Shown here in pieces: positions 16,420 through 26,187 of a stretch of 64,000 bases of DNA. The DNA is from Levilactobacillus lanxiensis (GTDB taxonomy: Bacteria; Bacillota; Bacilli; Lactobacillales; Lactobacillaceae). The notes under the pieces were generated by a model. The model saw only the letters and a program-made list of their open reading frames with translations, searched no databases and was not told where the DNA came from. The DNA lies in NCBI RefSeq assembly GCF_016861655.1, contig NZ_BOLN01000010.1, positions 1-64,000 of the forward strand. The letters run 5' to 3'. Both the position numbers and the translations under genes were made by a program. How positions within the stretch are numbered: position 1 is the stretch's first letter; each line of letters starts with the position of its first letter.

Positions 16420-18381
16420 CTACCCTAACGCCTGCAAATCCGCGGCCGAATACGCATAATCCACGTGCGCCATCCCCGGCACCTCATCCCACGGAACGGG
16501 ATAGCCGGCCCCATGCGCGCAGAACACGGAGTCCGGCGTATTGGGGAGGTCGGCGACGGGCGCGTAGTCCTGGGCCGCCACGATTTCCGCTTGATTATGA
16601 CACGGTCGATAGCCATCGACCAGGCATTCCAGTTGGCCCTGACCATGTGTGTAAGCCAAGACTTCCTGCGAGTATCCCTGCATTTCGGCGACGGGAGCTG
16701 TCCCAGTCAAAACGACCATGCCGTCGGGACTAGCGGTGTCGTCCGGCGTATCAAACTGCCCATGGAGCCGTTGAATATCGTTCATCGCCCGACCCACCTG
16801 GTCCTGGCCAACTTCCAAGCGGAATTGGTACCAAGGTTCCAGGAGTTGGCAGGCGCCTTGTTCGCGCAACATCATCAATCCCTGTCGTACGGCGCGCCAC
16901 GTGGCTTCCCGGAAGTCTCCACCGACCGAGTGGACGATGCTGGCCCGCCCCGTCACCAACGTGATGTTCACGTCGGTGAGTGGCGAACCCGTCAAGACCC
17001 CCAACTGCTTCTTGGCGCGCAGGTTGGTGAGTACCTGATGTTGCCAGTTCTTACCCAGCACTTCCAGTGAGCAGTTGGCGGCAAACGTTAAGCCACTGCC
17101 CCGCGGTGCCGGCGTCATCAGGAGGTGGACCTCTGCGTAGTGCCGCAGCGGTTCGAAATGACCAACGCCCTCGACCGCCTGGGTAATCGTTTCCTGATAG
17201 AGGATGCTCCCCTCGCCAAATCCAATGTCCAGGTCAAACCGATCATGGAGCATCTGTTGCAAAATTTCTAACTGAACGGCGCCCATAATCTGGACCCGAA
17301 TTTCCTGGAGCTGGTTGGACCAGGTCACGTGAAGCTGTGGGTCCTCATCCTCTAATTCCTGCAGCACCGTCAGACAATGATGTAGGTCGGCGCCCCGTGG
17401 ATCCACGGCATAGGTCAGCACCGGCTGAATCTCCGGTGTCCGGGCCGCCGCCTGCTGTCCCAAGCCCTGTCCTGGATGGGTGCCCGTGAGATTGGGAATT
17501 GCACAAACTTCCCCCGCAACCACCTTAGGCTGAATCGTGAACTTGCTCCCATTGTAGACACGGAGCTGATTCACTTTTTGCTCGTCTAAAATGACCGCCT
17601 TGTTCGCCAACTCACCACCGGTCACCCGAATCCAGGTCAGCCGTTCGTCCTGGTCGTGAGAAATCTTAAAAACCTTGGCGCCAAATTCAGCCGGATAGGT
17701 GTTCTCTTGTGTCCAGTAAGACAATCCAGACAAAAAATCATCCACGCCGTCTAATTTCAAAGCTGCACCGAAGTAACAAGGGAAGACTTTTCGTTGCTGA
17801 ATCATGCGGCGAACCGTGTCATCACTGAGATCTCCGGTCTCCAAGTAGTCCGTCAACACCGCGTCATCTTGCATGGCGACGTCTTCGGCTGACTCGTCCG
17901 GTAAGCTCGTCCCCGCGAAGGCCACACAACCCGCAGAGAAGGTCTCCTGCAGCTGACTCAAGACGCGCTCGCGGTCTGCCGTGGGGGCATCCATTTTATT
18001 CACGAAAATAAACGTTGGCACCTGGTAGTGGTCGAGCAACCGCCATAGGGTCCGCGTGTAGCCCTGAATGCCGTCGGTGGCCGAAACCACCAGGACGGCA
18101 TAGTCCAGGACGCTGAGCACCTGTTCTGTTTGTGAGGCAAAGTCCACGTGTCCCGGGGTGTCCAGCAAGGTGAGGTGCAGGTCGTCATGCGTCAAACTGG
18201 CCTGGTGAGAAAAGATGGTGATGCCGCGTTGTTTTTCCAAGTCGTCCGGATCCAAGAAGGCATCCCCATTGTCGACTCTGCCCAGTTGCCGCACCGCGCC
18301 GGACTGGTACAGTAACGCTTCCGATAGCGTGGTCTTGCCGGCATCAACGTGGGCAACGATTCCCGCTACGATGTGTTTCAT
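16420..18381 (-). CDS. TetM/TetO-like ribosomal protection GTPase (EF-G family)
   Basis: 653 residues. GTPase motifs: G1 AHVDAGKT, G2/switch near RGITIFSHQ, G3 DTPGHVDF, G4 NKMD. The domain order is that of EF-G-like ribosomal protection proteins, with a TetM-type C-terminus (RLHGQF, QGYSQEVLAYTHGQG). Acquired TetM is 639 residues; many lactobacilli carry chromosomal homologues of this kind whose effect on tetracycline is not established. Base composition matches its neighbours and no mobile flank is seen, so resistance should not be assumed. It follows the hypothetical gene at 18405 by 23 bases and is probably co-transcribed. Confidence 0.85.
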   Translation of the reverse strand: MKHIVAGIVAHVDAGKTTLSEALLYQSGAVRQLGRVDNGDAFLDPDDLEKQRGITIFSHQASLTHDDLHLTLLDTPGHVDFASQTEQVLSVLDYAVLVVSATDGIQGYTRTLWRLLDHYQVPTFIFVNKMDAPTADRERVLSQLQETFSAGCVAFAGTSLPDESAEDVAMQDDAVLTDYLETGDLSDDTVRRMIQQRKVFPCYFGAALKLDGVDDFLSGLSYWTQENTYPAEFGAKVFKISHDQDERLTWIRVTGGELANKAVILDEQKVNQLRVYNGSKFTIQPKVVAGEVCAIPNLTGTHPGQGLGQQAAARTPEIQPVLTYAVDPRGADLHHCLTVLQELEDEDPQLHVTWSNQLQEIRVQIMGAVQLEILQQMLHDRFDLDIGFGEGSILYQETITQAVEGVGHFEPLRHYAEVHLLMTPAPRGSGLTFAANCSLEVLGKNWQHQVLTNLRAKKQLGVLTGSPLTDVNITLVTGRASIVHSVGGDFREATWRAVRQGLMMLREQGACQLLEPWYQFRLEVGQDQVGRAMNDIQRLHGQFDTPDDTASPDGMVVLTGTAPVAEMQGYSQEVLAYTHGQGQLECLVDGYRPCHNQAEIVAAQDYAPVADLPNTPDSVFCAHGAGYPVPWDEVPGMAHVDYAYSAADLQALG

Positions 18382-18404
18382 GTTAGTGTTCTCCTTTTAT
18401 TGGC

Positions 18405-19949
18405 TTAACGTTTCTTATGTTTGCGCCGTTTGCGGGCTTCTTTAAATGAAAGCACGTTGCCGGTCTTCTTCTGTTGTTTAGGTTGCCCCGTCGTGAGGGC
18501 CGCAATCAGTTTATCTCCTGCTTGGGGTGCCATGTAGCCGGCGTCTTGCAGGACGTGAGCAATGGCGCGCATCAACTCCCGCATGCCATCTGGATCTGGC
18601 GTGGCGTCCTGAATCCATCGGCCAAACTCCTGCCAGATGGCTGGCGTCGACTGCTCCAACGTGATGAGGTGCTGACTATATAACATATCAGCAACACCGG
18701 CAACCATCGCCAGCGTATTCTCAGCTACCTGCCACTGCTGAGATAGCTGATAGTCTTGTCGACGTAACCACACTTGTAAGCCCACCACGATGCCAAAGAC
18801 GTGCGCACTATCGGCATCGTCTTCCTGCCATTTTCGCCCGTCATAGGTCATAACGTGATGCTTTCGCAGGTAGTCTTGTCCTGGATCTGGCTCATACCTT
18901 TCCGCAAAGGTGTAGAGCAGATCATCGTCATCCAGCAGGAGGTTATATTCGTCAGCCGTCAGGTCAATGCCATCTGGCAGACGCATACCACCCTCGTATT
19001 TGCTATCTACCAATCCGCCTTGCGCTTTGATCTGTTCTAGAAAGGCTCTGACTGCCGCTTCGTCCTCGATGTCGATGCCCTGAGCAACCATGGCATTAAA
19101 GATTTGTTTATCCGGGCCGAAATTACTGTCATCCTTGGCCCGCTCAATCGTTTCCGGTGTAAGGTCCGTCAAATACCGTTGATACGTGCTGGCCTTCTTC
19201 GCGTTTAACCAGCCCTGCTCACCGGCGAATTCTAGCAAATGACCCATGGCCGGAATTGTCAGGGACAGTTCTGCCGCCGTCAAATCTAAATTAGCGACGA
19301 CCTCGTCCAACACCCCGGCCAGCACTTTCTTACTCCAACTTTTCGGTGTCTTGCGGTATTTATCATACCCCTGCGTCACGACATACGTTAATAGTCTATC
19401 CAGCTGGTCTTCTGTCACGCCTGTCGCTTGATCCTGCGCCCATGCAGGACTGGTGAGGTACGCAGTTAACCAGTCTTGCGTGTAACGCTGAATGTCGTTC
19501 GCCGTGCGCTCCTGCCATTGTGCTAGCCAAGGTTGATCCGGAATTGGATCCTGGACTGATAGGGCATCCACATCAATCGGACTCCCATCCATCCCCGTCA
19601 CCACTTCGAACTCTTTTAGAAATTGACGAATCGGTTTTACCTGCAGCTGGCTTTCCTTAGCCTTCGCCCAAAACAATAAGAACGGTTTTAACACGCTGTA
19701 GTTTAGCTTCAAAATTGTCAGGGCCAGCGGATCACTATCTTGTTGGGCCTGCTGATTCAAAACAGTTAATCCTTCCGCTACCATTTGGTTATCCCATTGG
19801 CAAGCATCAACGTGATTGACCTCCTGGAGCATACTTGTAAAGGTAAACACAACTTGCTTCACAATTTGCTCCGGATACATCTCTAAGACCTTATACGCCG
19901 TGGCAGCCCGAAAAGTGGGCCATGCCGTTTCAATGTCACTACTTGTCAT
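18405..19949 (-). CDS. conserved hypothetical, ~514 aa
   Basis: Start ATG 19949, with GGGAGG seven bases upstream; an ATG 27 bases earlier lacks a site. The protein is soluble, acidic and mostly helical. It ends in a strongly basic tail NVLSFKEARKRRKHKKR after an acidic body. No signal peptide, membrane segment or catalytic motif is visible. The tail suggests RNA or ribosome contact, which would fit its position 23 bases ahead of the TetM-like GTPase, but that is inference only. I do not recognise the family. Confidence 0.75.
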   Translation of the reverse strand: MTSSDIETAWPTFRAATAYKVLEMYPEQIVKQVVFTFTSMLQEVNHVDACQWDNQMVAEGLTVLNQQAQQDSDPLALTILKLNYSVLKPFLLFWAKAKESQLQVKPIRQFLKEFEVVTGMDGSPIDVDALSVQDPIPDQPWLAQWQERTANDIQRYTQDWLTAYLTSPAWAQDQATGVTEDQLDRLLTYVVTQGYDKYRKTPKSWSKKVLAGVLDEVVANLDLTAAELSLTIPAMGHLLEFAGEQGWLNAKKASTYQRYLTDLTPETIERAKDDSNFGPDKQIFNAMVAQGIDIEDEAAVRAFLEQIKAQGGLVDSKYEGGMRLPDGIDLTADEYNLLLDDDDLLYTFAERYEPDPGQDYLRKHHVMTYDGRKWQEDDADSAHVFGIVVGLQVWLRRQDYQLSQQWQVAENTLAMVAGVADMLYSQHLITLEQSTPAIWQEFGRWIQDATPDPDGMRELMRAIAHVLQDAGYMAPQAGDKLIAALTTGQPKQQKKTGNVLSFKEARKRRKHKKR

Positions 19950-20050
19950 ACGATTCCCTCCCGAATGGTAAAACATCGTTACCGTTAAAAGTCATTACGC
20001 CAATCTTACCGTAACTACCGATAGAATGCACCTGCTAGGACCAATCTAAG

Positions 20051-20079
20051 AAAAAAGGACAGCCGCATCGACTGCCCTT
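20051..20079 (-). terminator. Rho-independent terminator
   Basis: Minus strand stem GGGCAG...CTGTCC followed by T6, 15 bases after the secreted-protein gene at 20094. Confidence 0.75.
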
Positions 20080-20093
20080 ACGAGGTTATTTGA

Positions 20094-20612
20094 TTAGTGT
20101 TTCGCAAACTGCCGCGCCAATTTCTTAGTGGCGTAGTATTGATAATTGACGTATTTCTTATTCGCGGAAACTTGCTGGACGACGGTGACCTTGTGTCCTT
20201 TGATCTTCGTTGTGGTCTTCCGATAGTACCCGGCCAGTGGTAGGGTAACGTTACGATTCCACGGCGCTACCTTCACCAAGCCATGATGCTTCGTCGCGTA
20301 AGCCCATTCTAGATGGCCCTTCTTCGTGCCGTTGAACGGTAATTTATGGGCATGCAACGGGAAGCCAACAAAGTTTTTGGTCACGTTGGCTTGGAAATAG
20401 AATCGCTTGGCCGTGAAGCGAACCCCGTTGTAGTAGTGATACCCATCGATTTTCCCGGCATCCGCGTACCAGGTGCCGCGTAACTGTTTGGGAAAGGTCT
20501 TCAGGGTAGTCTTGGCTTTGGCATGGCCAGTGGTTGCTGGCGTCAGCACTACCCCGGCAACGCCTAGCGTTAGGGTCAGGAGTGTCGCGGTCACGAGAGT
20601 CGTCAGTTTCAT
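20094..20612 (-). CDS. small secreted protein, RGTW family
   Basis: 172 residues. Signal peptide MKLTTLVTATLLTLTLGVAG with cleavage near GHAKA. Then LKTFPKQLRGTWYADAG, the family motif. Later segments LHAHKLPF, HG-x-VKVAPWN and VTLPLAGYYRKTTTKIKGHK line up with the 165-residue pair at 31526 and 33464. It is basic and rich in Tyr/Lys. GGAGG lies upstream. It is preceded, 24 bases away on the same strand, by another member of the family. Function unknown. Confidence 0.72.
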   Translation of the reverse strand: MKLTTLVTATLLTLTLGVAGVVLTPATTGHAKAKTTLKTFPKQLRGTWYADAGKIDGYHYYNGVRFTAKRFYFQANVTKNFVGFPLHAHKLPFNGTKKGHLEWAYATKHHGLVKVAPWNRNVTLPLAGYYRKTTTKIKGHKVTVVQQVSANKKYVNYQYYATKKLARQFAKH

Positions 20613-20636
20613 GGGAATTCCTCCATTTATTAATAA

Positions 20637-21101
20637 TTATTTTTTAGTGACCTTGGTAAAGACATCTGTGCGAGCTGGATTAAACGCCGTCAGTACGAGC
20701 TGGGTCTTCCCCTTCAGCCGCCGTTGCTTGAGCCAGATGCTTTGGTTGGGGAAGGCCATATCGTTTAACCGATAATGGGCCTGCCAATGGCCACGCGTCC
20801 CCGTTAAGGTGAAGGTCCGCTGATTGATTGGCTTGGTCTGTCGCAGCTGATACCGGAATTTATCCTTCGCGTGCAGCGCTTGAGTCTTCGTCCGCCCGAT
20901 TCGTTCCCGCCAGGTCGTGGCCGTGAAGATTTCTACGCCATAACTCTTGCTGTCGCGGTAGTGGGTCACCCAGGTGCCACGCAGGGCCTTGGGCACGACA
21001 GCCAGCTTGGTCGCCGCATTGGCCGTCGTTGGTTGTCCCACACTGAGCCCGGCCACCATTAGGCCCACCACGAGCAGGCCGCGTTGCCAGTTTTTTGTCA
21101 T
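20637..21101 (-). CDS. small secreted protein, RGTW family
   Basis: 154 residues. Signal peptide MTKNWQRGLLVVGLMVAGLS, cleavage near TANAA. Motif VVPKALRGTWVTHYRD follows directly. The remainder (WRERIGRTKTQALHAKDKF, then LKQRRLKGKTQLVLTAFN) is basic. GGGGAGG precedes the ATG. It forms a likely two-gene unit with the gene at 20094. Its body is divergent from the others; membership rests on the signal peptide, the motif and the length. Confidence 0.68.
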   Translation of the reverse strand: MTKNWQRGLLVVGLMVAGLSVGQPTTANAATKLAVVPKALRGTWVTHYRDSKSYGVEIFTATTWRERIGRTKTQALHAKDKFRYQLRQTKPINQRTFTLTGTRGHWQAHYRLNDMAFPNQSIWLKQRRLKGKTQLVLTAFNPARTDVFTKVTKK

Positions 21102-21325
21102 TTTCTTGTCCTCCCCATTTTCTGAAATAAATGTGCCCCTTAACTAGCTCCGGTTAGTCGTGAGGGCCACGCTTAATTTCAGAATACGCTTTCACATTTT
21201 AGCGGTCAACGCTTATCGTTCGGGAGTTTGTGGCGGATGGGCTGGTCGACATTTGGTGTCGGATTGATGGTGTTTTATTGCGTTTTTAATTAGGAAAACA
21301 TTAGTCCTACCCATCAAAAAACGCC

Positions 21326-21352
21326 ATAAAAATAGCCGACATCCCTGTCGAC
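21326..21352 (-). terminator. Rho-independent terminator
   Basis: Minus strand stem GTCGACA/TGTCGGC followed by TATTTTTA, about 20 bases after the WxL-like gene. Confidence 0.6.
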
Positions 21353-21370
21353 CATTTCATATCATTCATT

Positions 21371-23302
21371 TTATGATGGTGCCATCGTAATGGTCCAATC
21401 AAGCGTCGAAGAATAACTCCCCGTGTAGATAGCCTGACTAGCCATGTTCAATATTAATTTCTGCCCGTGATCTGAACTGAGCGAGCCCACTGTCATCCCA
21501 GGACCGGAATACTGAACGGTTTGTGCTTTGTCCGTTAACGGCATCGCCGAACTCCCATTGGAATAACTCAGGGTGGCATCCAACGTGTGACTGCCATCAC
21601 TGGTTCTAAATGGCGTTGCTTGACTCAGCGTGATCGTTGTCCCCGTCTTGGTCCGCCGATCGTCAGAAATGGCCAATAAGTCGCCGCCACCTTCAACTTG
21701 ACCTTCAATGTCCTGATTGACGTTGGCATAGGAGAGTGATCCGAAAGTGACATTCCCGGCCTTCGCCGTCAGCGTATTGGCTGAAAAGTTCATGCTTAGG
21801 TTTTGACTTTGGTAGGTATCCAGCATGGTACCTGCTGTTTTATCATCGTAGCCGTCTACTTTCACATTAGTTGTAAAATCTGTGTTCGTTGTCTCTAGTG
21901 ATTGAAAATCAATTTTGTACTTATGTGTTTGTTGGCTACTAAAATCGATTCGATCTGATTTTAATGCAGTCCCTTGGACCAAATAGTAATCATAACCGCC
22001 AGAACCATTATCTTCGGGCTTTGCCGTATTATTGACTAACTTATCGTCAATGTAGAAGAACGTGCTGCCAATATTTTCAGGTACCTTAATCTTCAGGACA
22101 CCACCTTGCAGCGTGGAGTCCGGGTTAGAATCCGTAATGGTCCCTGAAACTTCAACGTTGTCACCAGCAACAATGTTACTCAAGTAAGTGTCGGTGTTCC
22201 CAGTATTATCCGTCAAGTCCGTAATTTTACTGGTAATTGACACCTTAGGAGATGTACTGAACATCACGTTAAGATTAGCTGTGTTCGTGGTAATCGTCTT
22301 TGAATTAGAGTCCGAAGCAATCGTCACTTCAGCGTAGTAGCTCGCACCATCGTCCGCTGAGGTCGTCGCCGGCGTTGTGTACGTCAAGCTGGTTCCACTG
22401 GCAACCTTAGTTGCGGTACTGCTGCCAGGAGCCTTACGGTACCAAACAACAGATTTAGGTGCCGATGGGAATGTCCCTTGGACCTTGAAGGTCGCGGTCT
22501 TCCCCGCATCAACGGTTTGGTCGTCCAACCCACCACCAATTTTAATATCAACAGAATCGCTCTTGGTCGTGCCATCGTTGTTTTTAATGGTCCCGGTGAT
22601 GGTCACTGTTCCAGACTTACCGTCTTTATTGGCCGTCACGGTCCCATCATCCTTATCAACTGAAGCCAAGCTTGGATTACTACTACTCCAAGTCACACTC
22701 CCAGTCGCATTAGCTGGCGTTGGTGTCGCATGCACATTGGTTGTTGCGGCATTATCTTGATTATTGTAAAGGTAATTGTCATCCGCCTTAACCGACAAAC
22801 TTGTCGCATTGACGGGATCACCTAAAGCCGTAACCGAAGCAACTCGCGAATAGTAATACATGCTCTGTGTAAATGGTGGAATGAAGAGGTAATACCCAAA
22901 ACGTTCCTGATAATACGTCGTTCCTGGCGTAGTTGGTGTAACTGTTAAGCTGGAACTCGTTGCCCCTTTGATTGATTGCCAACTCGCCCCTGAATCAGTT
23001 GACTGGTACCACTGAAAATGATTATACGCCAAGGGATTAAACCAGGTATCCATAAACGAATACCCAACCCCAGTCGTTAACGTCTTAGACGTCCCCGCCG
23101 CCGTATACTCATCCTGTGGCTGCAGCCGAAAGCCTGTACCCGTGTACCAAAACAAAAAACTACTAATATCTGGTGTTGGTGTGCCGTAGCCGGTGACCGC
23201 GGCTTCCGCGACCGGCGCACGCTTTGTGCTATTGAAAAATCCGCCAGCAACGAACAATGCTGCTAACATCAGCAACACACGCCCTAATTTTTTCTTTGTC
23301 AT
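21371..23302 (-). CDS. WxL-like surface protein with Big_2 and Ig-like domains (1)
   Basis: 643 residues. Signal peptide MTKKKLGRVLLMLAALFVAG. An N-terminal block YHFQWYQSTDSGASW-like is followed by a Big_2 domain (VTWSSSNPSLASVDKDDGTV, about 203-222), an Ig-like segment (VVWYRKAPGSS), and a C-terminal WxL-type domain: DDRRTKTGTTITLSQATPF and the terminal LDWTITMAPS. The first WxL tryptophan is absent (T-T-I-T-L). WxL domains bind peptidoglycan non-covalently. It is a tandem paralogue of the next gene. No csc-type DUF916/DUF3324 genes flank it. Confidence 0.8.
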   Translation of the reverse strand: MTKKKLGRVLLMLAALFVAGGFFNSTKRAPVAEAAVTGYGTPTPDISSFLFWYTGTGFRLQPQDEYTAAGTSKTLTTGVGYSFMDTWFNPLAYNHFQWYQSTDSGASWQSIKGATSSSLTVTPTTPGTTYYQERFGYYLFIPPFTQSMYYYSRVASVTALGDPVNATSLSVKADDNYLYNNQDNAATTNVHATPTPANATGSVTWSSSNPSLASVDKDDGTVTANKDGKSGTVTITGTIKNNDGTTKSDSVDIKIGGGLDDQTVDAGKTATFKVQGTFPSAPKSVVWYRKAPGSSTATKVASGTSLTYTTPATTSADDGASYYAEVTIASDSNSKTITTNTANLNVMFSTSPKVSITSKITDLTDNTGNTDTYLSNIVAGDNVEVSGTITDSNPDSTLQGGVLKIKVPENIGSTFFYIDDKLVNNTAKPEDNGSGGYDYYLVQGTALKSDRIDFSSQQTHKYKIDFQSLETTNTDFTTNVKVDGYDDKTAGTMLDTYQSQNLSMNFSANTLTAKAGNVTFGSLSYANVNQDIEGQVEGGGDLLAISDDRRTKTGTTITLSQATPFRTSDGSHTLDATLSYSNGSSAMPLTDKAQTVQYSGPGMTVGSLSSDHGQKLILNMASQAIYTGSYSSTLDWTITMAPS

Positions 23303-23706
23303 AGCATCGTCTCCCTTTACACACGCGAAGAGTGCCCTGGCAGCATTTCCTAAATTAGCCGCCTTGACGTTTCCGTGTACCCACTACCTCAATTGACTCC
23401 ATCAATTTAATTCTCAACCTAAAATTACTATGATAAAAAGTTCAACCAAATAGTGGTTAAAACCGTCACACTTTGCGGTCATTAATGCCTAGTCCATTAC
23501 CCAATAAGTCCTGACGATCATTCGTTTGCCAACCTAGTTTTTAGCAAACATCTGATGTCTATGTGAGATTTCGTCAATCAGCCATTTCTGGTGTTACAAA
23601 TTAACGACTCTGTCTGGTTTTATTATACTTTTTATTTTTAACAAATACCATTTTAATCGTAAATTATTTTAACAATTTAAGCATAAGATAGCCGTTATTG
23701 ATTGAC

Positions 23707-23750
23707 AAAAAGCGGCCAGCCCTACGCGTAGTAAGACTAGCCGCTTTTTT
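23707..23750 (-). terminator. Rho-independent terminator
   Basis: Minus strand stem GCGGCTAGTC...GGGCTGGCCGC then T5, downstream of the second WxL-like gene. Confidence 0.75.
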
Positions 23751-23768
23751 AATCGTCACAGGTAACGA

Positions 23769-23784
23769 TGTTTCACGTGAAACT
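23769..23784. other. parS: parS-like site 3
   Basis: TGTTTCACGTGAAACT matches consensus except the last base. One base separates it from the TAA of the WxL-like gene at 23786. Confidence 0.75.
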
Positions 23785-23785
23785 T

Positions 23786-25783
23786 TTACACACTAGGAAC
23801 TGTCGCAAACGTCCAATTTAGTGTTGCCGTATAGTGGCCAGCCTGGTAGGCGGCATATAGCAGCTTCAGATTCAGGTGCTCACCTTTAGCCCCAATTGAC
23901 TGAACCGCAATCCCGGCCCCAGCATTGATGACGGTTTGGGCAACGTTCGACAGTGGATAGGACAGCGAGCCACTGTCGTAGAACAGGTCTGCCGCCAAGG
24001 GCCGGTCGCCACTGTAAAAGGGGGTGCTCTGTTGGAGTTGAACGGCCACCTGGTCGCGCCGGCGTCGATTGTCCCTGACGTCGAGCAGGTTCCCACCGTC
24101 CATGACTTGACCCGCCACCGTTTTACCTAGACTGGTTGTATCCAGCGTTCCAAAGGTGATGGGATGGGCCGTTGCGTCGATAACGCCGTCCGTAAAGTTC
24201 AGTCTGAGGCTGGGCCCACTGTAAGTTCCCAGCGGTTGATTGTTCTTGTCACTTCCCCGCAACCGCAAGCCGGTGGTGTAGAGCTGGTTAGTCGTGATGG
24301 GGGAGGTGAAATCAATTTCGTAATCGTAACTACCGAAAAGTACCTGGCTGAAGTCAAGACCACTAACCGAAAATATCGTCTCTGACCCGACCGTTTGCTT
24401 AGCAACTGCCTGGTCATTCCCATTAAGTTTAAACTTCAGCTGATTACTCAGACTACTAGGCAGTTCAAACGTTAATTCCCCGCTGGCCATCGTCGAATAA
24501 ACCCAATTGGCATCTATGATGGTCCCTGTAATTTTGCATTCATCACCCTGCACGATATTCGTTAAATTATGGGCAGTGTCATCGTTTCGAATCGGATTAA
24601 CGGACCCAGACAATTGTTGTGCAGTGGTGTTCGCTTCCGCCGCGGCCGTTAAATTTTTCATGTCACTGGTAATGGTGACTTGCGGCACCGTGCTTGGATT
24701 AACTGTTAGTTCAGCTCGACGCGTCTTGATTGTCTGCGTCTGCGGCTTTTCCTGTTCATCTAACATGGTAACCGTGACCTCAGCGTAATACAGGGCGCCC
24801 TTGTCGGTTAACGTGGTCACGGGAGTCTGGTAATCCAGGCTCTGCGTGTTGGCCACAATTTTATCATCCTTAGTTTTAGCGTCAACTCGGTGCCAGGCAA
24901 CGTTGTCCGGCTTCTGATCGATATTCCCTAGTACGTGGAAATCGGCGGACTGCCCCTCCGTAACCGTTTCATCTGCCAAACCACCACCAACGGTCAGTGT
25001 GACCGAATCGCTCACGTCGGCAAGACCATCATTTTGGACGGTCCCCGTGATGGTCACCTGACCATCCTTGCCTGATTTATTTGCCGTGACCTTCCCCGTT
25101 TTAGCATCCACCGCCGCGATAGTCGGATCACTACTGGTCCAAGTGATATTTCCCGTCGCGTTCGCTGGCGTCGGCTGACCGTGAACGAACGTCGAGGCCG
25201 CCACATCCTGATTGTTGTATAGATAGTTATTATCAATTGAAACTTTGACCGCACTGGCATCGATTGGCGCCGGTAGGGTTGTTACTGCGGCTACTTTAGA
25301 GAAATAAGTGTTCGTCACTGGCCAAATAGGCAAGACAGTGTAGTACTGAAACGAGGCTTGGTAATAGACGGTACCTTCCTTCGAGGGCGTCACAATCAAA
25401 TCCGGTGTTGTCCCATACTTATCAGAGGCTTTATTGCCATCTTGTGCTTTGGTCCAATTCTTACCACCATCAACTGACTGGTACCACTGAAAATGATCTT
25501 TAGCTGTCAGATTAAATATTGCCCACATCGAGTGCGCCGTATCGGTCGTCAACAGCTTGGCATTATTAACATAGGTATAGCGGTCCTCCGGTTGTAAACT
25601 GAATCCCGTGTTCAAATAAAACCCAAATAACCCAAACGGCGCAGCGCTAGGCGTCCCCTTCCCCGGCACAGTCGTAGTCGCCGCTTCCGCTTGCACCCGC
25701 GAACGTGGGCGACGTAAGACCCCGATTGCCAATACCACCAATAACGCCGCCACCAGTAGCTCCTGCCATTGTTTCCTTGTCAT
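23786..25783 (-). CDS. WxL-like surface protein with Big_2 and Ig-like domains (2)
   Basis: 665 residues. Signal anchor LLVAALLVVLAIGVLRRP, then the same order as its neighbour: FQWYQSVDGGKNW, Big_2 (ITWTSSDPTIAAVDAKTGKV), Ig-like (VAWHRVDAKTKD), and the C-terminal WxL-like domain with DNRRRRDQVAVQLQQSTPF and terminal LNWTFATVPSV. As in the paralogue the first motif has lost its tryptophan. Likely a tandem duplicate that has diverged. It is exported and held at the wall, with an unknown ligand. Confidence 0.8.
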   Translation of the reverse strand: MTRKQWQELLVAALLVVLAIGVLRRPRSRVQAEAATTTVPGKGTPSAAPFGLFGFYLNTGFSLQPEDRYTYVNNAKLLTTDTAHSMWAIFNLTAKDHFQWYQSVDGGKNWTKAQDGNKASDKYGTTPDLIVTPSKEGTVYYQASFQYYTVLPIWPVTNTYFSKVAAVTTLPAPIDASAVKVSIDNNYLYNNQDVAASTFVHGQPTPANATGNITWTSSDPTIAAVDAKTGKVTANKSGKDGQVTITGTVQNDGLADVSDSVTLTVGGGLADETVTEGQSADFHVLGNIDQKPDNVAWHRVDAKTKDDKIVANTQSLDYQTPVTTLTDKGALYYAEVTVTMLDEQEKPQTQTIKTRRAELTVNPSTVPQVTITSDMKNLTAAAEANTTAQQLSGSVNPIRNDDTAHNLTNIVQGDECKITGTIIDANWVYSTMASGELTFELPSSLSNQLKFKLNGNDQAVAKQTVGSETIFSVSGLDFSQVLFGSYDYEIDFTSPITTNQLYTTGLRLRGSDKNNQPLGTYSGPSLRLNFTDGVIDATAHPITFGTLDTTSLGKTVAGQVMDGGNLLDVRDNRRRRDQVAVQLQQSTPFYSGDRPLAADLFYDSGSLSYPLSNVAQTVINAGAGIAVQSIGAKGEHLNLKLLYAAYQAGHYTATLNWTFATVPSV

Positions 25784-26018
25784 CCATCGTCGCCCTTTCT
25801 CCCCGAACTAATTTTAGTAAATCGCTTGTTTTGCTGGATTATAAGTAAATATCATTGACCACTTTGTTTCAATTCAATGGTTAGTCGCCCATTATGTTTT
25901 TCGCAATAGTTACCAGTAGTCAACTTATCTAGCCCCATTATAGTTACCGTAATCATTAAATACCACCACTAGGTATAAAATATTTTTATTATCTACAATT
26001 AATCGTTTTACTGCACAG

Positions 26019-26050
26019 AAAAAACGCGTACCAGGATACGATACGCGTTG
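26019..26050 (-). terminator. Rho-independent terminator
   Basis: Minus strand ACGCGTATCG...TGGTACGCGT then T6. It would end transcripts coming from the EAL gene through the structured repeat. Confidence 0.7.
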
Positions 26051-26187
26051 CGACAGTTAGTTTCGTTATTTTGAAGTTTATGCGCCCTGCTTTGAAAGTC
26101 TGGGGTCAAGTTATTAGCAACCAATAGACCCCTGGAGTAAACTCAAGGCATCAACTAAGCCAAAAGATTTAGGTGACGATACATTTG

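Noticed and set aside
16420..18381. Acquired tetracycline resistance gene
   Set aside because: Length, composition and lack of mobile flanks fit a resident homologue; resistance is not shown.
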